In this document: positions 1 through 4,851 of the stretch, piece by piece
Layout: every line of letters begins with the position of its first letter
Numbering within the stretch: the stretch's first letter is position 1
DNA from: Candidatus Dormiibacterota bacterium
Lineage (GTDB): Bacteria; Chloroflexota; Dormibacteria; UBA8260; Bog-877
Reading direction: 5' to 3'
Assembly (NCBI GenBank): GCA_003133485.1
Contig: PKXR01000233.1
Location: forward strand, 9,220 to 14,467
Length of the DNA: 5,248 nucleotides
The notes under the pieces: generated by a model
Told to the model about the DNA's origin: nothing
What the model saw: the letters and a program-made list of their open reading frames with translations, nothing else
Database searches by the model: none
Program-made: the position numbers and the translations under genes

Positions 1-46
1 GCTGATCGCCGTCGGCCGGGCGACCCCCTGGGAGACCTCAGCTTGA
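1..46 (+). CDS. 3' end of an upstream gene, identity unknown (partial)
   Basis: One frame is open from the window edge (first complete codon at 2) and closes at TGA 44-46. It encodes the last 14 residues, LIAVGRATPWETSA. The stop overlaps the TTG start of the next gene (TTGA, 43-46), the same kind of coupled junction seen further down this block. That overlap is the main reason to believe the frame is real. Fourteen residues are too few to name a family. From context it may be another membrane subunit of the complex-I-like module that follows, but this is inference only. Confidence 0.55.
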   Translation, partial: LIAVGRATPWETSA

Positions 47-1296
47 GCCCGTGGCTGGTTCCGGCTTTGCTCGGCGGCCTGGCCATGGCGCTGTCGTCTG
101 CGGCGTTGAGCCGCCGGGCTAAGGTGGTCCCTCCGCTGGTGCTACTGGTTACCGCTGCGGGCATCTCAGTCGCCTTGGTGGAGTCACTGGCGACGAACCG
201 TCCCAGTGCGCGCTTCGTGGAGGGTGGTCTAGGAACACTTTCGCTGGCCCGGCTGCCTCTCGGGGTTCTCGTGGGCGGTTGGGGCGCTCTGGTGCTGGAG
301 TTGGGCGTGGCCCATCGTCCCCGGCTCTCAGGGAGCACGATCGCGTCGGGGTTGGTGATCGGCGTCGCCTCCAGCTGGGCGCTTTTAGTCACCGGTGTGG
401 TCCCCTTGGCCTTGCTGCTGGCATTCATGTGCGCCTTCATCTGGGGTCGCTGGCAGCGCATCGCGGGGCCGTTGCTGCCGATCCGCAGCCTGGGTCGCCA
501 AGCCGCGCTTCTCCTGTGCGCCCTGCTGGCGGGCGCGGCGGTTCTTCCGTCGCAGAGGATCGGCGCCGCGCCAGCCGCCCTCGCGGGCATGCTGCTGGTC
601 GGCGGGCTGGGTGGGGTGGCCGGTCTCCTACCGCTCTCGAGTTGGGTGGGCGCCGTTTCGAAAGTCACTCCTGCCGAGGCAGCGACCTGGCGAATTTGGT
701 TTATACCCGTCGGGATCGTGGCGCTCACGCGGCTGCTCGTGACCGGGCCGAGCGCGCTCACCCAGGTGATGCAGCTGCTGCTGGTCGCGCTAGGCCTGGC
801 CACCGCCATCTTCTGGGGCTGCGCGGGCTATCGTGCCGACCCCACCGCCCGCTACTGGAGGGTCCTGCAGGCGGACGTCGGCTTCATGTGTGTTGGGATC
901 GGCAGCGGAGATGTCCAGGGTCTGGCGGCGGCGCTGCTCCTGATCGTCGTCCACTGGCTTGCCGGGGCGGCCCTCAGTGAGCCGAGAGGAGCTCGATCCC
1001 ACCTCCTTGCCTGGGTTGGACTATCGGGAGTCCCACCGTTCGGCGGATTCACTGGGCGGCTCCTGGCGGTGGTCGGGGTCACGTTCATGGGTCCGGTGGT
1101 GGTAGCTCTGCTGCTCGTGGCCTTCGGCCTCCAGGTCGCTGCCTGCGGCGCCGGGGTCAGGGAGGCTGTGCTGCGGGCGACCGTCAGGGGTCCCCGACTC
1201 AGCGAGCTGGTGGGACTGGTCGCCGCGCTGGGAGCTCTGGTGCTCGGGCTGGTGGCCGGGCCGTTCCTGCAGGTGGCGTTCGGCGTCCACGTATGA
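43..1296 (+). CDS. Complex I / hydrogenase-4 antiporter-like membrane subunit, degenerate (NuoN/HyfB-type)
   Basis: A 417-residue, almost wholly hydrophobic protein with roughly 11-13 membrane helices. It is shorter than typical NuoL/M/N subunits (about 450-600). Residues 326-342, around GLSGVPPFGGFTGRLL, match the PPF-GF(I/T)GK signature of the proton-translocating antiporter-like family. Residues 184-201 (LPLSSW at 196-201) align with the family segment that normally reads K-x4-P-x-H-x-W, and H304 in VVHWLAGAAL matches the conserved His of a later helix. The usual essential charges look replaced: Val192 where the channel Lys is expected, Ser199 for the His, Arg339 for the late-helix Lys, and no Glu in the helix near 115-135. 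If the alignment holds, this would be a structural or regulatory membrane subunit rather than an active pump. The TTG start is supported by GGGAG at 30-34 with 8-base spacing and by overlap with the preceding stop. It overlaps the next gene by ATGA. Family assignment is by eye; the partner enzyme is unknown. Confidence 0.65.
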   Translation: MSPWLVPALLGGLAMALSSAALSRRAKVVPPLVLLVTAAGISVALVESLATNRPSARFVEGGLGTLSLARLPLGVLVGGWGALVLELGVAHRPRLSGSTIASGLVIGVASSWALLVTGVVPLALLLAFMCAFIWGRWQRIAGPLLPIRSLGRQAALLLCALLAGAAVLPSQRIGAAPAALAGMLLVGGLGGVAGLLPLSSWVGAVSKVTPAEAATWRIWFIPVGIVALTRLLVTGPSALTQVMQLLLVALGLATAIFWGCAGYRADPTARYWRVLQADVGFMCVGIGSGDVQGLAAALLLIVVHWLAGAALSEPRGARSHLLAWVGLSGVPPFGGFTGRLLAVVGVTFMGPVVVALLLVAFGLQVAACGAGVREAVLRATVRGPRLSELVGLVAALGALVLGLVAGPFLQVAFGVHV

Positions 1297-2036
1297 ATCA
1301 CCTCCTCTTTGGGTTTGCCCTCTGCGCCGCTCTGGCCCTCTATCCGGGTGGGCTGGCGGTCCTAGTCGCCTCGCTCGCGGGCGGCTTAGCCCAGGTCGGG
1401 TTCCGGCCAACCAGGTGGTTCGGCTGGGTAGCCCCGGCGCTCGAAAGACCCTGGTCCTCGCTGCTGGGGCTGGCGCTCGCGGGCATCGTCCTGGGGCCTG
1501 TGCCGTGGCCGGACAACCCGGTGGCCCCCGTGGTGATCACCTGGGCGTCCGGCAGCAACTTCGGGGGCATCGCCCTCAGCCTGGGCGGACTCTGGGCTTT
1601 GCAGCTGCTCGGCTCGAACCAACCTCGCCACGGCTGGGTCTTGGCCCTCCTCGGCGGATGGTCGCTAGCACTGGTGCTTGTGGCGTTGGCGGTGCATTCT
1701 GGAAGCTGGTCAGGGATCCTGACCGCTGGCGGGCTGGGGGCGGAGCTGTGCCGGCTTGGGCTGGCCGCAGTGGGAATCTGCTCGTTGCCCTTGGTGCTGA
1801 GAGGCGCTCCAGGTGGCATTTCGCTTACCGGCTCGGCTTGGGCGGCGAGCTCCGGGGGGGCGCTCTTCTTGGCACTTCCCCAGCTTCAGGCAGTCCCGTT
1901 CCCATTAGTCTTGGCGGCCTGGTGGGCCTTGCTGGTGGCCCTGGGTCTGGCGTGGGCAGCTGGATCCAACTGGGGATCGAGAATCGCCCGGCGGCTTGGC
2001 TTCGCTGCTTCCGCTGCTACACTCAATGTTCCGTGA
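1293..2036 (+). CDS. Polytopic membrane protein, unrecognised
   Basis: A 247-residue hydrophobic protein with about six or seven membrane segments (near 5-33, 55-71, 78-105, 114-135, 142-168, 180-200 and 203-224). The short linkers carry the few charges (R38, R41, E51, R52, D74, R112), and the C-terminus is basic (residues 230-236). ATG 1293 lies in an ATGA overlap with the stop of the antiporter-like gene. The best SD candidate, AGGTGG at 1271-1276, is about 16 bases away, so translation is probably coupled. The strict co-organisation suggests the two proteins act together. An N-terminal LYPGG, a basic stretch and a PWP motif at 71-73 vaguely recall NuoH/HyfC-type subunits, but the conserved acidic quinone-site loops of that family are absent, so I do not assign it. 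The codons favour G/C in the third position, as in neighbouring genes, which supports it being coding. Confidence 0.7.
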   Translation: MNHLLFGFALCAALALYPGGLAVLVASLAGGLAQVGFRPTRWFGWVAPALERPWSSLLGLALAGIVLGPVPWPDNPVAPVVITWASGSNFGGIALSLGGLWALQLLGSNQPRHGWVLALLGGWSLALVLVALAVHSGSWSGILTAGGLGAELCRLGLAAVGICSLPLVLRGAPGGISLTGSAWAASSGGALFLALPQLQAVPFPLVLAAWWALLVALGLAWAAGSNWGSRIARRLGFAASAATLNVP

Positions 2037-2107
2037 AGCGCTTGCTGGCCTGGGGATCCCGATCCCCCTTGGACCGGCCACCGCAACGGGAACTGGAGGC
2101 CCTGTGA
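2033..2107 (+). CDS. Possible 24-codon ORF between the membrane module and maf
   Basis: GTG 2033 overlaps the stop of the preceding membrane gene (GTGA, 2033-2036), and the frame ends at TGA 2105-2107, four bases before the maf start. The peptide begins MKRLLAWGSRSPLDR and is basic and proline-containing, with no membrane segment. Positional support is good: it fills the only gap in an otherwise overlapping chain. There is no clear SD before the GTG, however, and an ORF this short in GC-rich DNA can arise by chance. It may simply be spacer, or a coupling ORF that carries ribosomes to maf. Confidence 0.2.
   Translation: MKRLLAWGSRSPLDRPPQRELEAL
2052..2067 (+). other. Small hairpin upstream of maf
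   Basis: GGGGAT at 2052-2057 can pair with ATCCCC at 2062-2067 across a four-base CCCG loop, giving a six-pair GC-rich stem. No U-rich tract follows, so it does not look like an intrinsic terminator. It lies in the 75-base gap before maf and could affect mRNA stability or maf expression, but no function is shown. Confidence 0.3.
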
Positions 2108-2111
2108 GGAC

Positions 2112-2786
2112 GTGGTCGAACTAGTCCTAGCCTCCGGCTCGGAGCGCCGCCGCGAACTTCTGGTAAGACTGGGACTGAGGTTCGTCGTGGTCCGGCCGGA
2201 CGTCGAGGAAAGACTACTGCCAGGTGTGTGTGCTGACTTGGCGGTGCAGCTGATCGCCCGCGGCAAGGCCCATGCCGGATTGGAACTGGTCTCGACCAGG
2301 GACGCTTACCTGCTGGCGGCGGACACCATCGTGATGGGTCCGACCGGTCCGTTGGGCAAGCCTCGAACCGTGGAGCGAGCCCGCGAAATGCTGCTCTCCC
2401 TGCGGGGACAGCGGCACGTAGTCCTCACCGGCATCTGCGCGCTCAGCGCCACCTCTAAGAAAGAGGCCACTGGTGTCTCGCGGTCCGCGGTCCGGATGCG
2501 CGACTTCACCGATAGCGAATTGGAGCAGTACATCGCCGGCGGCGAGCCGCTGGACCGTTCCGGCTCCTATGCGATTCAAGGCCTCGGAGGATCCCTGGTG
2601 GATGCGATCGCGGGGCGGACCGACACCGTGATCGGTCTTGACTGCCAGCTGGCCATGCAGCTGCTGAGCGAGGTCGGCTACCCGGTACCCCTGCCTACCG
2701 CGCCCGACCGCCATGTCGCCCTGGGTAAGGCGGCAGCCACGCGTCGGCCTCTGGCCAGCTCCAATCGAGTGGGAGGATCCCGCTGA
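2112..2786 (+). CDS. maf: Maf-family nucleoside triphosphate pyrophosphatase (YhdE type)
   Basis: Maf proteins are cytosolic house-cleaning enzymes. They hydrolyse non-canonical or excess nucleoside triphosphates to the monophosphate and pyrophosphate, and Maf overexpression affects septum formation. Family motifs appear in order: LVLASGSERRRELL at 4-17 (S-x-R-R binding loop), DVEE at 30-33, GKA with K52, AADTIV at 69-74 with catalytic D71, GKP at 82-84, RHVVLTG at 101-107 and GEPLDRSGSYAIQG at 144-157. The IQG triplet fits the YhdE/B. subtilis Maf subgroup (dTTP/UTP, also modified pyrimidine nucleotides) rather than YceF (m7GTP), whose equivalent segment differs. The GTG start places LVLAS at the usual distance from the N-terminus. 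GGAGG at 2095-2099 (12 bases away) or GAGGA at 2106-2110 (one base away) is the SD; neither spacing is ideal. At 224 residues it is longer than the usual roughly 190-200, with a tail rich in Arg, Ala and Ser after about 192. Its stop overlaps the next gene. Confidence 0.93.
   Translation: MVELVLASGSERRRELLVRLGLRFVVVRPDVEERLLPGVCADLAVQLIARGKAHAGLELVSTRDAYLLAADTIVMGPTGPLGKPRTVERAREMLLSLRGQRHVVLTGICALSATSKKEATGVSRSAVRMRDFTDSELEQYIAGGEPLDRSGSYAIQGLGGSLVDAIAGRTDTVIGLDCQLAMQLLSEVGYPVPLPTAPDRHVALGKAAATRRPLASSNRVGGSR
2771..2776 (+). promoter_or_regulatory. Ribosome binding site deciding a CTG start
   Basis: GGGAGG sits inside the last codons of maf, six bases before CTG 2783. No ATG, GTG or TTG in the lipoprotein frame lies near it, so it supports initiation at the CTG codon that overlaps the maf stop. 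Confidence 0.6.
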
Positions 2787-3733
2787 GGCTGCGGGCGCTC
2801 AGCGGAGTAGCCGGGGTCGTCTCAGTCGGACTAGCACTGGGATCACTTATCACCGGCTGCGGATCCACCCGCCTGGGTGGCCTCGAGGTGGGGACCCAGG
2901 TTGTCTCTAACGGCTCTACCTCGAGCACCCCCACCGTGCCCCAGGGGACGGAGGTCGACGTCAAGATCACTATCAGTAATGTGAGCCAGAACAGCGTAGG
3001 CGGGGTCACGGTCAGGGTGACTGTTCCCAACGGCTTCACCTACCTGAACACCGTAACCACTTCCACCAACGGCAACTCCGAGCGCTCGGCGGACGTAGCG
3101 CCCAAGAGCAAGCAGGCGACCCTCACCTGGGGTGCCTGGGCGATGGGGCCGCGGGCCTCTTCGAGCAAGTCGCAAGTTCTGATCACAGCTCAGATGAAAG
3201 CCACCGGCACCCCCGCCAACGTCCAGTTTTCACCTGAGGTCTTCGCGACCGGGTTCGTCAACACTCTGTCCGGGACCCCCCTCGCACTCACCATCTCGCC
3301 GGCCCCCGCCCTCAATGTGCAGCTCCGGGCCAGCCCCACCGCCGTCCCCGCTGGGGATCGCCTCACATATGAGGTGGTAGTTACCAACACCGGGAGTGGG
3401 GAAGCTCCTGACACCTCCGTCGGGGTCACCCTGCCCGACGACTTTGACTACGTTGGGGCAGCCGGGAGCTCCGGCAACGCCAGCCTGGAATACGCCACCT
3501 TCCCCAACATCGGCACTGAACTCCCAATCTGGAGCGGTATCGACGTTCCCGGAGCCGGATCGTCGGGACCGGGAATCCTTTCACTAAACTTCACGGTCGA
3601 GGTGCTGCCGCTCGTTCCAGTCGGGACCTACACCTGCTCCGCGTCGTTAGTGGCCAGCACCGGCTCGCAGACCCAGAATTACATCCAGCAGAACTACACC
3701 GCCCTGGCAGCCGTCCAGGTGACCGGGGCCTAG
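2783..3733 (+). CDS. Lipoprotein with two DUF11-like Ig-fold domains, probable CTG start
   Basis: From CTG 2783 the frame encodes 316 residues. The N-terminus is (M)RLRALSG, then a hydrophobic stretch and the lipobox ITGC with Cys26, a textbook lipoprotein signal peptide. The mature protein should be anchored on the outer face of the membrane. It holds two DUF11-like beta-sandwich repeats: one near 52-140 (VPQGTEVDVKITISN, then VTVPNGFTYL) and one near 188-312 (VPAGDRLTYEVVVTNTGSG, then VTLPDDFDYVGA). Such domains are common in secreted and surface proteins; no enzymatic motif is visible. The frame is open back to a TAA at 2726-2728 and contains no ATG or TTG. The first GTG (2888, residue 36) would remove the whole signal peptide. 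CTG 2783 has GGGAGG six bases upstream and overlaps the maf stop as CTGA. The role is unknown; it could be a surface or adhesion-type protein or a periplasmic-side partner of the upstream membrane proteins. Confidence 0.82.
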   Translation: MRLRALSGVAGVVSVGLALGSLITGCGSTRLGGLEVGTQVVSNGSTSSTPTVPQGTEVDVKITISNVSQNSVGGVTVRVTVPNGFTYLNTVTTSTNGNSERSADVAPKSKQATLTWGAWAMGPRASSSKSQVLITAQMKATGTPANVQFSPEVFATGFVNTLSGTPLALTISPAPALNVQLRASPTAVPAGDRLTYEVVVTNTGSGEAPDTSVGVTLPDDFDYVGAAGSSGNASLEYATFPNIGTELPIWSGIDVPGAGSSGPGILSLNFTVEVLPLVPVGTYTCSASLVASTGSQTQNYIQQNYTALAAVQVTGA

Positions 3734-3739
3734 CCGACA

Positions 3740-3762
3740 GCCGAGGTCAACTCGATCTCGGC
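3740..3762 (+). terminator. Hairpin after the lipoprotein gene, possible U-less terminator
   Basis: GCCGAGGTC (3740-3748) pairs with GATCTCGGC (3754-3762) over the five-base loop AACTC, a nine-pair stem including one G-U pair. It begins seven bases after the TAG stop. The bases that follow (GCGCCAGTTGG) contain no U tract, so it is not a classical intrinsic terminator. Hairpins of this sort at gene ends in high-GC bacteria may still halt transcription or protect the 3' end. Its position between the two operons favours an end-of-unit role. Confidence 0.5.
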
Positions 3763-3767
3763 GCCAG

Positions 3768-3783
3768 TTGGCTCTGGTAAACT
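3768..3783 (+). promoter_or_regulatory. Candidate promoter -10 region for rplU-rpmA-obg
   Basis: TAAACT at 3778-3783, preceded by TGG, resembles the TAnnnT -10 element of housekeeping promoters. It lies 95 bases before the rplU start and just after the hairpin. No good -35 box is found at 16-18 bases spacing; the TTGGCT at 3768-3773 is only four bases away and cannot serve. The position, in the only substantial intergenic region of the window, is the strongest argument. Confidence 0.35.
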
Positions 3784-3797
3784 CGCTGCCCGGATCC

Positions 3798-3815
3798 GAG
3801 GCGCAATGCTGCCTC
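3798..3815 (+). other. Hairpin in the rplU leader
   Basis: GAGGC (3798-3802) pairs with GCCTC (3811-3815). An inner GC/GC pairing over loop AAT, with T3810 bulged, can extend the stem to seven pairs. It would lie in the 5' leader of the rplU transcript if the promoter near 3778 is used. Ribosomal protein leaders often carry autoregulatory structures, but I do not recognise this as a known L21 leader class. Confidence 0.25.
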
Positions 3816-3878
3816 ACGGCGACCGGCCCTCGAGATGAGCCGCTCGCTCGCCACCTCCACAACTCCAAGGGAGTCCTG

Positions 3879-4562
3879 ATGTACGCCATTGTCCAAGTGG
3901 GTGGACGCCAGTACCGGGCCGCGCCAGGGGAACGGATGGTGGTCGATCGGCTGGACGTGGAGCCCGGCTCCCGGGTGCATCTGTCCGACGTGCGGATGCT
4001 CATCGCGGAGGAGGGCGACGGGACCGAGACTGAGATCGGCCGGCCTCGCGTTGCAGACGTCGCTGTCGCGGCCAGGGCGATCAGTCACTTCAGAGGCCCC
4101 AAGATTCTGGTCTTCAAATACAAGCCCAAGAAGCGTTACCGGCGCCACCAAGGCTTCCGAGCCGAACTAACCGAGTTGCGGATCGAGGAAGTCCGTCGGG
4201 GCGCCTACAAGGATACGCCGGCTCCGGAGCCAGCCAAGACGCGCACTCCTGCCCGGGCGTCGCGCCCGGCCGCCGTCGAGAAGGCGAAGACTCCGGTCGA
4301 GGTGAGTGAGCCCGCATCCAAAGTGAATCCAGGTCGCCCCAAAGCCACGGCTCCAGCGTCCACCAAGGCTGGCTCAGCCCAGAAGTCGGCGGCGACCTCT
4401 ACCCCCGCTAAGTCCGACCCAGCGGAAGTGGCGGCAAAGCCAAAGGCGGTTCGAACGGTGCGCAAGCCCGCGGATAAGGCCCCTTCCACCCCGGCGGAGA
4501 AGAAGGCGGCGCGGCCGCGCGCCAAGGCCGCCGACAAGCAGGAGCAGCCAGATGGCTCATAA
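3879..4562 (+). CDS. rplU: 50S ribosomal protein L21 with long basic C-terminal tail
   Basis: L21 is a large-subunit protein that binds 23S rRNA. The core (residues 1-106) starts [13 protein letters not shown], has the beta-barrel segment [16 protein letters not shown], and carries the family's rRNA-binding loop [19 protein letters not shown] (76-94) followed by LTELRI. Typical L21 is about 100-105 residues; this one is 227. Residues 107-227 form a low-complexity tail of Lys, Ala, Pro, Thr and Ser, resembling histone H1-like linkers and likely disordered and RNA- or DNA-binding. ATG 3879 is chosen because it gives the canonical N-terminus and has AAGGGAG at 3867-3873 five bases upstream. The frame is open further upstream, but that stretch includes the putative promoter and looks nothing like L21. 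The tail's last 11 bases overlap rpmA, so the extension is not a simple stop loss beyond the operon junction. It leads the conserved rplU-rpmA-obg operon. Confidence 0.96.
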   Translation: MYAIVQVGGRQYRAAPGERMVVDRLDVEPGSRVHLSDVRMLIAEEGDGTETEIGRPRVADVAVAARAISHFRGPKILVFKYKPKKRYRRHQGFRAELTELRIEEVRRGAYKDTPAPEPAKTRTPARASRPAAVEKAKTPVEVSEPASKVNPGRPKATAPASTKAGSAQKSAATSTPAKSDPAEVAAKPKAVRTVRKPADKAPSTPAEKKAARPRAKAADKQEQPDGS

Positions 4563-4821
4563 GAAGGGCGGCGGCAGTAGCCGCAACGGGCGCGACAGCC
4601 AGTCGCAAAGACTCGGGGTCAAGGTCTACGGTGGCCAGACGGTGGGGGCCGGAGCGGTCTTGGTCCGTCAGCGCGGGACCCGCATCCTTGCCGGGCCGGG
4701 AGTTGGGGTCGGTCGTGACCACACTCTATTTGCCCTCCTACCGGGGGTCGTGGACTACAAACCCTACCGGACCGATCGGACTCGAGCCTCAATCACGACG
4801 CGTGGCGGCCAGACCGGCTGA
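4552..4821 (+). CDS. rpmA: 50S ribosomal protein L27
   Basis: L27 sits near the peptidyl transferase centre, where its flexible N-terminus contacts tRNA. The 89-residue product starts [20 protein letters not shown] and continues with [26 protein letters not shown] and [11 protein letters not shown], all diagnostic of the family and at normal spacing. There is no N-terminal pre-sequence of the kind cleaved in Firmicutes and relatives. ATG 4552 overlaps the last 11 bases of rplU, and AGGAG at 4540-4544 lies seven bases upstream, inside the L21 tail coding region. Translation is therefore probably coupled to rplU, keeping the two proteins in balance. The C-terminus after [12 protein letters not shown] is slightly extended by a short Gly/Arg/Thr segment. 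Confidence 0.97.
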   Translation: MAHKKGGGSSRNGRDSQSQRLGVKVYGGQTVGAGAVLVRQRGTRILAGPGVGVGRDHTLFALLPGVVDYKPYRTDRTRASITTRGGQTG

Positions 4822-4825
4822 GCCA

Positions 4826-4845
4826 CCAGGGCTGACTGCCCCTGG
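4826..4845 (+). other. Hairpin between rpmA and obg
   Basis: CCAGGGC (4826-4832) pairs with GCCCCTGG (4838-4845) around loop TGACT, with one bulged C, giving seven pairs. It ends six bases before the obg ATG and occupies the place where an SD would normally be. No U tract follows, so it is not a standard terminator. It could modulate obg translation. Confidence 0.3.
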
Positions 4846-4851
4846 CCCCGC

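Noticed and set aside
852..1301. Minus-strand ORF of 149 codons, and overlapping minus ORF 1021-1410
   Set aside because: Both lie opposite strongly hydrophobic coding sequence with family motifs on the + strand. Their products are Pro/Ser/Thr/Arg-rich with no recognisable domain, typical of antisense shadows in GC-rich DNA.
1415..2107. Plus-strand ORF of 230 codons in another frame of the second membrane gene
   Set aside because: The product is Gly/Arg/Ala-rich with no pattern, whereas the 1293-2036 frame gives regular membrane helices and a coupled start. Only its last 24 codons, beyond that gene's stop, were kept as a low-confidence ORF.
2888..3733. Lipoprotein gene starting at GTG 2888
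   Set aside because: This would delete the signal peptide and lipobox encoded just upstream in the same frame, and no SD lies at good spacing from 2888.
1714..3798. Apparent excess of GGATCC and GATC sites
   Set aside because: About seven GGATCC sites were counted by eye, somewhat more than base composition predicts, but frequent G-ATC and GGA-TCC codon pairs in coding sequence can explain it. No spacing pattern or link to a modification gene is visible.
3768..3878. Extending L21 upstream to TTG 3768
   Set aside because: The added residues resemble no L21 protein, the stretch contains the probable promoter and leader, and ATG 3879 has an ideal SD and gives the canonical [12 protein letters not shown] start.
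4205..4537. Minus-strand ORF of 110 codons opposite the L21 tail
   Set aside because: It mirrors the Lys/Ala/Pro-rich repeat codons of the tail; it has no SD or family resemblance.
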